Shown here piece by piece: positions 1 to 9,617 of a stretch of 64,000 bases of DNA. The first letter of the stretch is position 1, and every line of letters starts with the position of its first letter. The stretch comes from Allomyces arbusculus. Taxonomy: Eukaryota; Blastocladiomycota; Blastocladiomycetes; Blastocladiales; Blastocladiaceae. The notes under the pieces were generated by a model, which saw nothing but the letters and a program-made list of their open reading frames with translations, did no database searches and was not told the DNA's origin. A program made the position numbers and the translations under genes. Where the stretch lies: positions 434,001 through 498,000 of the forward strand of contig JADHYV010000001.1 of NCBI GenBank assembly GCA_027604705.1. The letters run 5' to 3'.

Positions 1-652
1 GCGACCATGGCCATGCGCTTGGCCTGCAAGCTCTCGCCGCGAATCCAACCCTCCCACCGCGTTCGCGTAGACGCTGGCGATGCATTTGCTGCCGTTGCGG
101 TGGCAGTTCGTGCGCCCGTTGGTGCGGTCCCTGCACCCGCAGCCTGAATTGTCGAGGCCAGGGTGAGCTCATTTGCGCCGCAAAAGTGCTGGCACACGCT
201 CGGATCAACGTACCTGCCGGCGCACCTTGCCCGCGAGAATGTTCTCCACCGTTGCTTCGATACTGCCGGACAGTTGCAAGTCGTTACGCGCGGCCGTGCG
301 GTCGACGTCAGGGAACAGCGCAACCACTTGCGACACCTGGATCAGAAACATGATTGGCGCCAGGTGCCGCATTCAGAATCGAACTTAAATGCAAGCAAGT
401 GTCGAAAACCGCACCATTTCTTCGGTAACGGGGTACCGCCGTGGGCCGGACGGGCCTGCGGTCAAGACAAGACGTGACCAGGACAAGAGTCAGCGACTGA
501 CCAACAATGACGACGTATGGCATGAATTGCGGGCACTACGGTGCTCTCCATCGTCACAACCGAGCGCGACGGGCAGTACTGACCGTACCCGTGAAGAAGC
601 CGACGGTCGCGAACAGGATCGTCAACAGAATGAACACCGTGATCATATCCAT
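1..652 (-). CDS. CUE-domain ER membrane protein, Cue1-like (3' end outside window)
   Basis: Four exons are seen on the minus strand: 652-589, 455-415, 336-214 and 143-1, continuing past the left edge. Exon 1 gives a short N-terminal hydrophobic anchor (MDMITVFILLTILFATVGFF). Exons 2-3 give a CUE ubiquitin-binding domain that starts at EEMVSQVVALFPDVD and keeps the FP and the later di-leucine-like DLQLSGSIEATVENIL region. Exon 4 is a Thr/Ala-rich linker. A membrane anchor followed directly by CUE is the layout of yeast Cue1, which recruits Ubc7 to the ER membrane for ER-associated degradation. Cue4 or another CUE protein is possible, because the Ubc7-binding C-terminus lies outside the window. 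All junctions are GT-AG and keep frame. Confidence 0.8.
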
Positions 653-1131
653 CTTGACAAATTAAAATCTGCGTTTTCGGTTGGCTAGGCGGTTCGGTTT
701 TGGTGGAAAAAGCGCCAAGTGGATGGCGGAAGTGGTTGGGGTCGGCTGGGATCGTTCTTGCGGGCTAGGTCGCGTGGAGTGCTGTCGGCCTTCGTCGCGC
801 TCGGTCCAGTTTTCGCTGCACCAAGTTGAAGGTGCTGTTGCCGTCTCGATTTCGCAGCGGAAAGTTGGCGCCGGCGACTTGGGTGATGGTGGATGGCCAA
901 CATGGCCGCTGCTAGGCTGCAACGGCAACGCGTGGTGGCCGTGCGGTGGGCACCCTCACGTGCAACGATCACGGCCGCGACTGGGCCATTCCAACTCAAC
1001 GACCTCGCCAACGTCGGCCTCGCAAAACCACGCTTCACGCGCACCGCCAGCACCCGACAACTTGCTGCATTCCACGGGCAGCTCGTGAGTATATCAGCGT
1101 TCCAACCAATCCAGCCCCAGCTCAGTTCATC
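653..1131. other. Intergenic, divergent CUE gene / SmG promoter region
   Basis: About 480 bp separate two divergent genes. The open frames here on both strands run into neighbouring exons and show no domain or splice logic. No TATA box stands out. Confidence 0.6.
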
Positions 1132-1675
1132 ATGGTCAAGGCTGCGACCCCCGAGCTCAAGAAGTATGTCGAGCACGCTTGAATTGACCACATCTTTTGT
1201 CAATTGTGGGAGCGACACTTTCGTCTGCTGTTCATGCCATTGTGCTGCGCTCGTAGCGTTCCGCACACGAGCGTGGTCAAGCTGGACGACGACCGCTGGG
1301 CATGGCCATGAGCCCGAATTGCGGTAAGACCCCCGAACAGCCTGTTCTGGTCACTAAAGCCATGCTCGTTTGTTGCGGCCGTAGGTGCATGGACCGCAAG
1401 GTCTTTTGCCAGCTCAATGCCGGCCGCAAGGTCACGGGCGTGCTGCGCGGATTCGACCCATTCATGAACCTCGTGCTCGACCAGGCCGTCGAGGAGCTCG
1501 AGAGCGGCGAGAAGCACAACATTGGCACCGTGGTATGCTCAATTTCGTCACACCCTTTCGATGGGAAGCTCGTTTCCTGTGCAGCGTCAACTCATGGCCG
1601 TCACTGGTGTCGTCGTTCTAGGTGATTCGCGGGAACAGCGTTGTTATGCTTGAGGCCATGGACAAGGTCTACTAA
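1132..1675 (+). CDS. SNRPG: Small nuclear ribonucleoprotein Sm G
   Basis: Three exons (1132-1163, 1385-1532, 1622-1675) encode 77 residues, the normal SmG length. The start reads MVKAATPELKKCMDRKV. The Sm1 motif (QLNAGRKVTGVLRGFDPFMN) is followed by Sm2 (VVIRGNSVVMLEAMDKVY), both typical of SmG. SmG is one of seven Sm proteins forming the ring on U1, U2, U4 and U5 snRNAs in pre-mRNA splicing. The first intron has the classical GTATGT donor and is long for this window (221 nt). The second begins GTATGC and ends CTAG. The gene ends with TAA directly after DKVY. Confidence 0.96.
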
Positions 1676-2179
1676 GGACCGTCCCGCGCTAGTCGGGTGT
1701 GGCGATCGTTTTCCAGTCGGGGTGCGGTGTCTTCGAGTGAGGCCAGTTGGCGAGTGCTGTCTGGCCGGGACGCATGACGGGGGGTCGCGATCATGGGCGT
1801 GGTTTTGCCTGGCGGTAGCATGAGCCGCCACTGTACATGATTCCTTTGCTGTTTCAGTTGATTTGCTGTTTTGTGGTTCTGCAGTTGGGTTGTCAGTGAC
1901 GTTGGTCGATGAAGCATTTTCGGCCATGACGCGCCCTGGGAGGGATCGAAGCAGCTCGCCCTGCAATGCTCTAGTCGTGCTGACAGAGAGCGACATTGCA
2001 AGTACCGAAATGGCGAGTTGTGGAGACGTCGTTGCCGCGACCAACGCGGCCCGGCCGCACGTCAGGTTTGGACCACGATCACTCCGAGAACCGACGCAAC
2101 TAAGCGCATTTGGAGCGCGTCTCCGAAACAAACTTGCCGACCATTCAACTTTCCGGTTCAACCTGGAGCCGCCGTCACC
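1676..2179. other. Intergenic between SmG and MOZART1
   Basis: About 500 bp between two plus-strand genes. Open frames on both strands cross it, but none shows a recognisable product. It presumably holds the SmG 3' end and the MZT1 promoter. Confidence 0.5.
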
Positions 2180-2642
2180 ATGGCCGACCCGTCCGGTAGC
2201 AAGAGCTACGCGTCCTCGGCCTTTGACCAGTCGACGGCCGAAGGCCCGACCAACCACGACGCCATGGACGGTAAGCAGTCCAATTCCACGATTCGAATCT
2301 GTTCACGATCATGAACTGACATCGAATGACGCTATAGCTTTGTTCGAAATTGCCGGCCTGCTCAACACGGGTCTCGACCGGCAAACACTCTCCATTTGCC
2401 TGGCGCTCTGTGAGGCCGGCGTCAACCCGGAGGCGCTCGCGGCCGTGATCAAGGAATTGCGCGCCGAGCAGCGTGCGGCCGCAGCGGTCTCAGCAACGCC
2501 GACGGCAGGTGCAGGATCCTCGTCGGCAGGAACGGTATGGATGCATTTCCTTGGCTCGCATATCTCTTCCTTGCTCCCAACTTTGAGCTCCCAAACTGAC
2601 GAGGTCGTTTCGATGCGTGATTAGGGACCGAGCCCTTATTGA
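2180..2642 (+). CDS. MZT1: Mitotic-spindle organizing protein 1 (MOZART1)
   Basis: Exons 2180-2270, 2338-2534 and 2625-2642 give about 101 residues. After a polar N-terminus the conserved core reads [20 protein letters not shown] and then [18 protein letters not shown], which is diagnostic of MZT1/GCP-binding proteins. The family binds the N-terminal regions of gamma-tubulin complex proteins and recruits gamma-TuRC to spindle poles and other MTOCs. The family is usually 70-90 residues; the extra length is an N-terminal Ser/Ala segment and a low-complexity Ala/Gly/Ser tail. The last short exon (GPSPY, then stop) depends on a GTATGG donor. Read-through would instead give a slightly longer tail ending at 2624, so the C-terminus is less certain than the core. 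Confidence 0.93.
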
Positions 2643-2986
2643 CGAGCGGACCATGTTCCACGCCGATCCGGGGCCGCAACGGTGTGCGTGGTGAACAACG
2701 TTGGTCGGTTCTGGCGTGACCATGTGTATATATAAATATTTTCTTGGTTATCTCCACCTTGTCGTATCCGCAGACCCGGCTCATTTCGCGCCGCGACCCT
2801 GCACTCCCAGCCTCTTGACCATGCAAAGAACGAATCTGTACTTTCGAGCGCGCATCCCTCCACCCAGTGCAAGTCGTCGCGCGGCCCATATTCCCATCCC
2901 ACCAAATGCGATCCAAAAGTCTCCGCCCCGAGGTTCCGCGACCAGCGCGTCCCCAGTCTCTCTTCCTCTCCAACCCGACTCCATCC
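2643..2986. other. Convergent 3' region, MOZART1 / SNARE
   Basis: About 340 bp between converging genes. It holds a short AT-rich patch near 2724-2742 in otherwise GC-rich DNA, a plausible polyadenylation zone for either gene. Confidence 0.5.
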
Positions 2987-4160
2987 TCATGACGACTCGG
3001 GCAACTGCGTCAAGTTGATGCCCTGCACCTGTGCGGCGCGCGCGAGCGGCGGCCCACCGGCACTGCGCGTGACCGTGATGTTGAGCACACCCAACTTGCT
3101 TATTTGCGACTGCAATGACGCGCCGAGCTTGCCCTTGGGGTCAAAAATCGACACGAGGATCGCGCCAATGATGCCGAGCACAATTAGGAAGATGAAGATC
3201 ATGATGATGCGGTCCGTAGCCATTTTCCTACGGTGAGCCAGAAATCAGCTTTCAAGCCCGCGTAAGTGAAGTAGGAGTGCGAGACTCCGGCGTACCGCAA
3301 GAATGCGCGCAACTGCTTGTCAGCGCGCTTCAGGTTCGACTCGACTTGGTCAACCTTCTTGTCAATGCCGTCAATCTGCTCGGTCTGCTGCTTGAGCACA
3401 TCGACCGTCTCAGTCCCGAGCTGGATGGTCGCCGCGATTGCCGCCTTGGCGCGCGTCGTCGACTGCATCGATTGGCCCTGGATCGCCAGCGCCGTGGCCG
3501 TCATGTCCTTGGCCGTCATGTCGTTGATTTCTAAGAACGGTGTGCGAAGCGGTGAGGGGGAGGGAGAAGGGGAGGCCATCACGTGGGGATGGGGGGTAGG
3601 TACCTTTGGCCGCGGGCCCCGTGCCATTACCGCGCTCGGCCGAGGTAATCGCCCAGTTAATGTCCTGCTGCAACTTGGCGAGCTTGTTCTCGTAGACCTT
3701 GACTTTCTGTTAAGCCAATGGGAATGTGGGTGAGCGAGTGCGACGACATGACGCGATCAGGAAAAGAAGCGTACCTCGACCCACGGCGCGCGCTTGTCGG
3801 TGGGCAACTCGCGCATCTCCACGTTGATGCTCTTGACGAGCTGCCGGCCGCGGTTGAGCCGGTTCTTCAAATACTCGCATTTCTACGATTGCGTGCGCGC
3901 TGCGGTGGTGAGCGATTGGCCAAGGAACGGTCGCGGTCACTGAACAGAAACGTACCTCGAGCCGTGCGGGGCCCGTCAGCTTGGACACTTCATTCTGAAG
4001 CACATTTTCCATGTTCTCCGTAATCTCCTTGAGCTGCTCGTCGTATTCGGCAAGTTCTATCCGAGCATCGCCGTCAGCGGCGGGCCCGGGAAACACAAAA
4101 CGCGCGAACGGACGCGCCAGGTGGCCGTTCGAGGCGTCAACGAAACCAACCTTCAGCCAT
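2987..4160 (-). CDS. Qb-SNARE of the NPSN (novel plant SNARE) type
   Basis: Six exons (4160-4151, 4056-3956, 3882-3775, 3706-3604, 3530-3296, 3227-2987) give 265 residues, close to the length I recall for plant NPSN11. The N-terminus (MAEELAEYDEQLKEITENME) begins a helical domain. Residues near 135-200 form the SNARE coiled coil with central Gln (LKQQTEQIDGIDKKVDQVE). The end of the SNARE motif runs into a C-terminal anchor, MATDRIIMIFIFLIVLGIIG, which strongly resembles the ATDKCIMAFLFLIVIGVI anchor of NPSN proteins. It should act in membrane fusion as the Qb helix of a SNARE bundle. Vti1 is the alternative Qb family, but the ATDR-anchor and the short polar tail fit NPSN better. The 10-nt first exon is unusually small, yet all five junctions keep frame. 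Confidence 0.82.
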
Positions 4161-4808
4161 GGTTGCAGGTGTGGGTCGCGTCAAAAGGGGTGGGGGAGGG
4201 GGGGGGGGGGCAAAGACGAGTGGGAGAAGGTGCGGTGCCGGGTTGTGGCGCGCGGGTATCGGCGGGTCAGCGGCGGTGCGAGCAAGGCGACGACGACAAG
4301 CGCGAGGTCGCGGGTTAGGCGCAGAGAGTGGAGTGCGAGAGAGTGGCGGGCCGGTGCGGGGAGATCGTCTTGGTGTATTTATTGAGCGGCGGGGAGGTTG
4401 CGGCAGGAGAAGACGCGAGCGAGGAGGAAAGACGCGGTCAGCTGGGAGCTCGCTCTGTCAATGTTTGGTTGGAGGTTCGCAAGTTCGTGCCAGCTTGACG
4501 CGATCACATGACTTTTACAACGATAAATTGCGCTTGAAGCGCGCTCTGTTGTGGCGGTCGTGCGTGCCGTGCCTTCTTATCGGCCCTGCTGTTGCTCGTT
4601 GACCTCCATGCTTGTGCGGCTCGCGGCTCGGCACAGACTGGTACTAGCTCAGGTACGCCAAGCCGAAAATACATCGGACGTTGCACGGAGACGGAACACC
4701 AACGTGCGCTGGTGAGGAAACACAACAGCTATTTATATTGGTCGCTTCTTTACTGCTGAGCCGGAGTCTCTACACGCGGCGACACACAGTTGTGATTAGC
4801 CCTACTCA
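4161..4808. other. Intergenic upstream of the SNARE, with a G13 run
   Basis: About 650 bp between two minus-strand genes. A run of 13 G lies at 4198-4210, under 50 bp from the SNARE start (a C-run in its transcript sense), followed by purine-rich sequence to about 4450. No gene was recognised. Confidence 0.55.
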
Positions 4809-5531
4809 TCAAGTCGAGACGCGAAGTTGAACAAGAACCGGCATCGCACCTTCAGGCTTGAGGATGCCCTCCTTGACCAGGAGGTCCTCGAGCTCCTTGT
4901 TGCGGAACATGTCGATGACAATGTCGGCGCCGCCAACAAATTGGCCCTTGACGTAGAGCTGCGGGAACGTGGGCCAGTCGCTATGGGGGATGTAATCGAT
5001 GAATAGGGTTAGGTCTGCGTCGCAGATTCGTAAAGACGCGAGAGGCATTCAAAGAACGCACGAGTACTCCTTGGCGCCCTCGCGGATCTCGTTGTCTTCG
5101 AGCACGTTGACCGTGTGCAGCTTCTCCACGCCTAGCATCAGACAGAAGTTGGTGTTCGCGTGTAGCGTCGGTCAGAGCACTGCGCGACACGAGAGCATTG
5201 AAATGCGTAAGCGCGGATTGCTTATTGCTTACCCTGCACCTCGAGGACCTGCACGACGGCACGGCTGTAACCGCACATGGGCTGCTGCTGCGTGCCTTTC
5301 ATGAACAGGCAAACATCGTTGTTCTTAACGGCCTGGAGAATAAACGGGTGGACAAGGTCGGCAACAGCGGTTACTTGCAGAATACTTGGTGCATTTGAGC
5401 GGGATGATGATCCATACTTGCTCGATGCGGCTCTTGGTCTCGTTGCTGAGCAAACGACGCTGGAGCGCCGACCAGGGCGTGGTGGGACGGGCAAGGGCCG
5501 GGCGCAGGGCGGACAGGGTGTTGCGGAGCAT
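4809..5531 (-). CDS. GRX5: Mitochondrial monothiol glutaredoxin (Grx5 type)
   Basis: Four exons (5531-5418, 5332-5233, 5131-5062, 4980-4809) give 151 residues. The first 30 or so ([16 protein letters not shown] and following) are basic and hydroxylated with no acid, a mitochondrial presequence. The thioredoxin-fold core follows: [50 protein letters not shown] and [13 protein letters not shown] and GG-D are the glutathione- and Fe-S-binding elements. Grx5 transfers [2Fe-2S] clusters in mitochondrial iron-sulfur assembly. The active site reads CGYS where the family usually has CGFS, a conservative change. Intron 3 uses a GTGCGT donor and splits a serine codon just before DWPTFP. Confidence 0.93.
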
Positions 5532-6092
5532 GGTTGGTCGGTTGCGTGCAGTCGGTGGAGAAGCAGCTTGCAGGGAATGCAAGTGGAGTCGAGCGCGATA
5601 CGACGTGATCGTTGGTTGGTCAAGTTGGTTGGTCAAGCTGGCCAGCCGGAGCGGCAGGGACCGGCGCAACGCCCTCCCTGCCCCACATGGTCTGTTGTGC
5701 GCTGTCCGTGCGAAAATCCGTGTGGTCGAGGTGGCGCAGACCACCGTGTTTCGGACACACGAACGCGCCCCGTTACACCGGGATGCTGCCTGCAGTCGCG
5801 CCTGCAACTTGCAAGTCCTCCCCTCCTCCTCGACCCTCCTCGATTTTGACGGCGCCGGCGCCCCTCCATCACCAACACGGCACACGGCACGGCGCACGAC
5901 ACGGCGCAACCGCGCGCATTCGGCTCGCCTGCACGCTGAGAGCCCACTGGCGGTGGACCATAGACGCAACAGCACGCTGCAGCGACCGTCAACGGCCGGA
6001 CGCGCATCACTGCCGCCACCATCAGCGACCTGGTTGCCAGCCAACTTGTTGCATGACCCGCTGCTCAGGCTGCAACCACACTGCCGCGTACT
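5532..6092. other. Divergent intergenic region, GRX5 / coiled-coil gene
   Basis: About 560 bp between divergent starts. Several frames are open on both strands because stops are rare, but no domain is visible and no TATA box stands out. Confidence 0.5.
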
Positions 6093-9000
6093 ATGGCCAC
6101 TAGTTCTCTGGCTCCCGTGCCGTCCTCGCGCATCGGCGGCCCTCTGTGGCCCGCATCACCCGGCGCGGCGCGCACGCAGCCTTACCCGACCCAGTTTGAC
6201 GAGGCCGTTGCCAACAACCCGGATAATTTGCAGGGCGTCGTGCAGATGCAGCGAGTATGCTTGGATTTTGCTTGTGGTGGCTCCGTCCACGACTTCATGG
6301 GAGCTGACGTAGCGCTGGTCCCCGTTGCCCAGGACGTGTTCGTGCTCGACGACATGGTGCGCAAGTACCAGACCAAGCTCGACTACGAAACCGCCGCACG
6401 CGCCGCTGTCCTGCAGCGTATCGCGCACCTGCCGCCCTCGAAGCGTGCCGCGCGCAAGGAGGCCGAGCAGCAGGCCGCCTTCATGACGCAGCGCATCGAA
6501 GTGCTCGCACGCGAACTCGTCACCTTCTCCGCTCGACTCGCGCAAATGAAGGACGCGCTGCACGTTGCGCAAGTGCGCCAATTGCACGACCGCCTCGACG
6601 CGCTCGCTGCAACCGCTGCTGAGCGCGCCAGAGCACCGATGCCGGCACGCAACGTCTCGCTCGCGCACCGCGCCGATGTGGCCCCGCGACCGTTACCGCT
6701 CTCGGCCGTTCTCTCGCCTCCACCGGCCATTCCGCCGCCCATGGTCCCGCCGCCGCCGTTACCAGTGGGACCAGCTTCGTCTGTCGCGCCGGCACCCGCA
6801 ACGTCGGTCGTTGCGGCGGCAGCGGCACCCGCACCATCGGTCCCGTGGATCCCGCCATCCATCAACCGCGATCTCGCCGACCTCGAGGACCAAATACGAG
6901 CACTCGCTGTCGCGCCCAACGACATTCCGTCCCCACCCATGACAGCTGCGCTCTCTCCGCGCCCGCTCCCACCGCTACCGCATCTGACGCCGTCGCCACT
7001 CCCTGCTCCACCGGGTGGCACGAGTCCACCTGCACCGCAAGCGCTCATGTCCCCAGTCTTGGCGCCTCCCGCCAGGTTACCCGTCCCCGCTGCATTCCCT
7101 GGGTCGGTCGTGTCGGAACCGGTGCCCAAAGTGATGGAGCCGGCGCCACTGCCATCGCTCATCGGGTCAGCGCCACCGACCACGCTCGCAGGTGCGACCG
7201 GCGGCGATGCGGAAAGCGTCACCACGTCGTCGCTGTTCGGGGTCGGGATCGCTGCGTCGCGCGCGTCGGGCCGGTCCCGCGCCGCGCCGCCACCATCACC
7301 GCCCGAGGCCCCGAAAACGCAGGCTGACCTGTACGGATCACTATTTGCGTTCTTGCGCGACGACCCGGCACAGTGTCGCCGGCTGATTGATCCGTTGGAC
7401 CCGCCAATACCGCGCGGGTGTACTGGCAGCGAGGACGACGACGAGTGGGACGACGAGATGGTGTCCGCCGAGTACATTGAAACGACGTGGGTGATCGACA
7501 CGCACCTCGCCGATTTGATGTATGACCTCGTTGCCGCCGCACGTGCTGCCGCATCGGCTGCCGCACAACAGCCACGGGTCGCTGGCATCGACGAGATCGC
7601 CCGCGACCACGACTGGTCGACTTTATCGGCTTCGCTCCTCGCCATGGTCGCTGTCCTAGCCGCCGAACGCGCACGACTCCACATGCCATCGCCCTCCCCG
7701 CCATCAGCGAGCGCATCACCCGCGCAGTTCTTGCCCATGGCGCACCGATTCCTCGCGTCGGTCGCGGAAGATCTCGCGGCAGCGCAGGTTACGGACCCGC
7801 GATCCCTCGGCCCCGTCGCCCTCCCGACCGAAGTGCGCGAACATACCGCCAAGCTCGAGCAGGCCGTCAAGAAGTTGCTGCGCGAACGCGACGACTGGGA
7901 CCGAGTTCGCGCGGAGGCCGATAATGCCCACGCGGCTGAGTTACGCCGTCTTGCCGACGAAGTCGCTGCCGCGCAGGCCGGCGAGCGGCAGGCGCGCGAC
8001 GACGCCCGCGCCTTGCGCGCACAGCTCGAAGAAGCACGTGTGCTCGTCTCGGTCATGCAAGCCAACGTCGCACAGGCGCAGCGCGCGACTGCCGAAAAGG
8101 AGCGCGCATTGGATGCGACGCGCGCGGAACTGACGGCGACCAAGAACGCGCTCGCAAACGCGCAACTCGCGACAGTTTCGGCGGGGAATGCGTTTGTCCC
8201 GCCGTTTGCCACGTCTGCAGGCGGAGGGAGGCGGCCGTCGGCCGCGAGTTCCGCGTCGGATGGTGCCAGTACCGTGACGGCAGCGATGCGCACGCCGCGC
8301 ACGCGGATGGCGGGGCCGTTACCGATGGCCGCCGCGACGACGCCCACGGCGTCATCCCCGCCCGCGATTGCATCGTCGCCACTGGCGTCGGCGATGGCTG
8401 CGACTGCGCGCGTTTTGGCGCCGCCGTCGCCGACGTCCGGGTCCGCGAGCGTCGCGCAACTGCAGGCCGACTTACGTGTCGCTCGTGGCCAGATTGTGAT
8501 TCTCGAAGACCAGTTGGCTGCACAGACGAGTGCCGCGCAAGAGTGGCGCACGCGGGCCGAGCGCGCCGAGACGGCGATCACGACGGCGACGGACCGGCTC
8601 AAACAACTCGACGATGCGGCCGCACGGATGCACGCGTGTGCCAGACAGAACCAGGAGTTGAGTGCGCGGGTAGCTGCGCTGGAGGGACGCGAGCGCGAAC
8701 TTGTCACGTCGTTGACAACACAAAAGTCGCAGCGCGAGAAACTAAAGGTGCTCTGGAGCAAGCGCGTCAAGATTGCCGACGAGGCCGCGGCCGAGGCGCG
8801 TGAAGAGGCCGCGAGGGCCAAGGCTAAGCTCGCACACGTTGAGCACTTGTTTTTCGGTCCGGTCGAAGCGGCTGCGGCTGTGGCGGCAGATGGGGCAGCG
8901 GGTGATACCGGCGACAACGACGCTGCTGCTGCAGAGCGCGGGCACGACGAGGAGCGTGCGTCCCCGATAGACGGACCGGAGCGGAATATCGTGTCCCCGG

Positions 9001-9311
9001 CGCTGGGCGACGCGGCCGAGTCGGACGATGGCGAGAGCTCGAACGATGACGAGAATGACCCTGCTGCGCATAATGCCGTGCGGTGGGACCAGCTGCTCGC
9101 GACGGTGCCTGACCATGATGCGGATCCAGACGACGATGTGGCAGGAGCGGACCAGCTGGAGGCCGAGTCAGTGCCGACGCCACGGCCGACGCCGTCGCCG
9201 GTGCCTCTCGTGAGGAGTCCTGCTCCCGGAGCGCCAACAGTACCGGGTGGAGGAGCGCGCGATGCCTCTGGCCTCTTGCACACTGCCGATGGGCCGGTGT
9301 TGGCGGCGTAG
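6093..9311 (+). CDS. Large coiled-coil protein, family not recognised
   Basis: One open frame of 1072 codons from ATG at 6093. A segment at 6255-6332 has donor GTATGC, a CTGAC branch-like site and acceptor CCCAG. It is exactly 78 nt, so it is probably an in-frame intron and the protein would be 1046 residues. An N-terminal helical part (about 10-170) is followed by a Pro/Ala-rich linker (about 190-390). A conserved-looking segment DLYGSLFAFLRDDPAQCRRL with acidic DDDEWDDE follows, then long coiled coils (about 560-680 and 790-900) and an acidic, Pro-rich tail. It resembles a scaffold or cytoskeletal protein, but I recognise no family. Use of third-position G/C is strong throughout, supporting real coding. 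Confidence 0.7.
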   Translation: MATSSLAPVPSSRIGGPLWPASPGAARTQPYPTQFDEAVANNPDNLQGVVQMQRVCLDFACGGSVHDFMGADVALVPVAQDVFVLDDMVRKYQTKLDYETAARAAVLQRIAHLPPSKRAARKEAEQQAAFMTQRIEVLARELVTFSARLAQMKDALHVAQVRQLHDRLDALAATAAERARAPMPARNVSLAHRADVAPRPLPLSAVLSPPPAIPPPMVPPPPLPVGPASSVAPAPATSVVAAAAAPAPSVPWIPPSINRDLADLEDQIRALAVAPNDIPSPPMTAALSPRPLPPLPHLTPSPLPAPPGGTSPPAPQALMSPVLAPPARLPVPAAFPGSVVSEPVPKVMEPAPLPSLIGSAPPTTLAGATGGDAESVTTSSLFGVGIAASRASGRSRAAPPPSPPEAPKTQADLYGSLFAFLRDDPAQCRRLIDPLDPPIPRGCTGSEDDDEWDDEMVSAEYIETTWVIDTHLADLMYDLVAAARAAASAAAQQPRVAGIDEIARDHDWSTLSASLLAMVAVLAAERARLHMPSPSPPSASASPAQFLPMAHRFLASVAEDLAAAQVTDPRSLGPVALPTEVREHTAKLEQAVKKLLRERDDWDRVRAEADNAHAAELRRLADEVAAAQAGERQARDDARALRAQLEEARVLVSVMQANVAQAQRATAEKERALDATRAELTATKNALANAQLATVSAGNAFVPPFATSAGGGRRPSAASSASDGASTVTAAMRTPRTRMAGPLPMAAATTPTASSPPAIASSPLASAMAATARVLAPPSPTSGSASVAQLQADLRVARGQIVILEDQLAAQTSAAQEWRTRAERAETAITTATDRLKQLDDAAARMHACARQNQELSARVAALEGRERELVTSLTTQKSQREKLKVLWSKRVKIADEAAAEAREEAARAKAKLAHVEHLFFGPVEAAAAVAADGAAGDTGDNDAAAAERGHDEERASPIDGPERNIVSPALGDAAESDDGESSNDDENDPAAHNAVRWDQLLATVPDHDADPDDDVAGADQLEAESVPTPRPTPSPVPLVRSPAPGAPTVPGGGARDASGLLHTADGPVLAA

Positions 9312-9617
9312 ATGCTGGCCATTTCCTTTTTTGGAGCGTGTCGATTTTGAGAGAATACAGACAGATGCGCATGGGGAAAAGAGAGACAGTGCATCACTCG
9401 AACGTGACCGCGACGTGCACCGGGAGACAGCTTCGCGCCGTTGATGCCAGGGGAGGGTCGGTGCCGTGCCAAGCGGCGAGCCAACGTGGCCGGTTCCGTT
9501 CCGTCCTCGACCAGCTTGCCACGCAAGCTAGATTGCTTTACGTCTCCCCTCCAAGGACATAAACGACGACGTGCACAACCCCCTTTCACGGCCGCGGCCC
9601 CCTTTGCGACTCGTCGC
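9312..9617. other. Intergenic between coiled-coil gene and recyclin
   Basis: About 300 bp. A plus-strand frame open from 9441 extends the recyclin frame upstream, but its first part is lower in third-position GC, so I treat it as leader. Confidence 0.45.

Noticed and set aside
685-1266. Minus-strand open frame overlapping the SmG first exon
   Set aside because: No domain, wrong-strand shadow, and SmG on the plus strand is certain.
2535-2624. Read-through C-terminus of MOZART1
   Set aside because: Possible, but the GTATGG donor and TTAG acceptor give a shorter tail closer to the family length.
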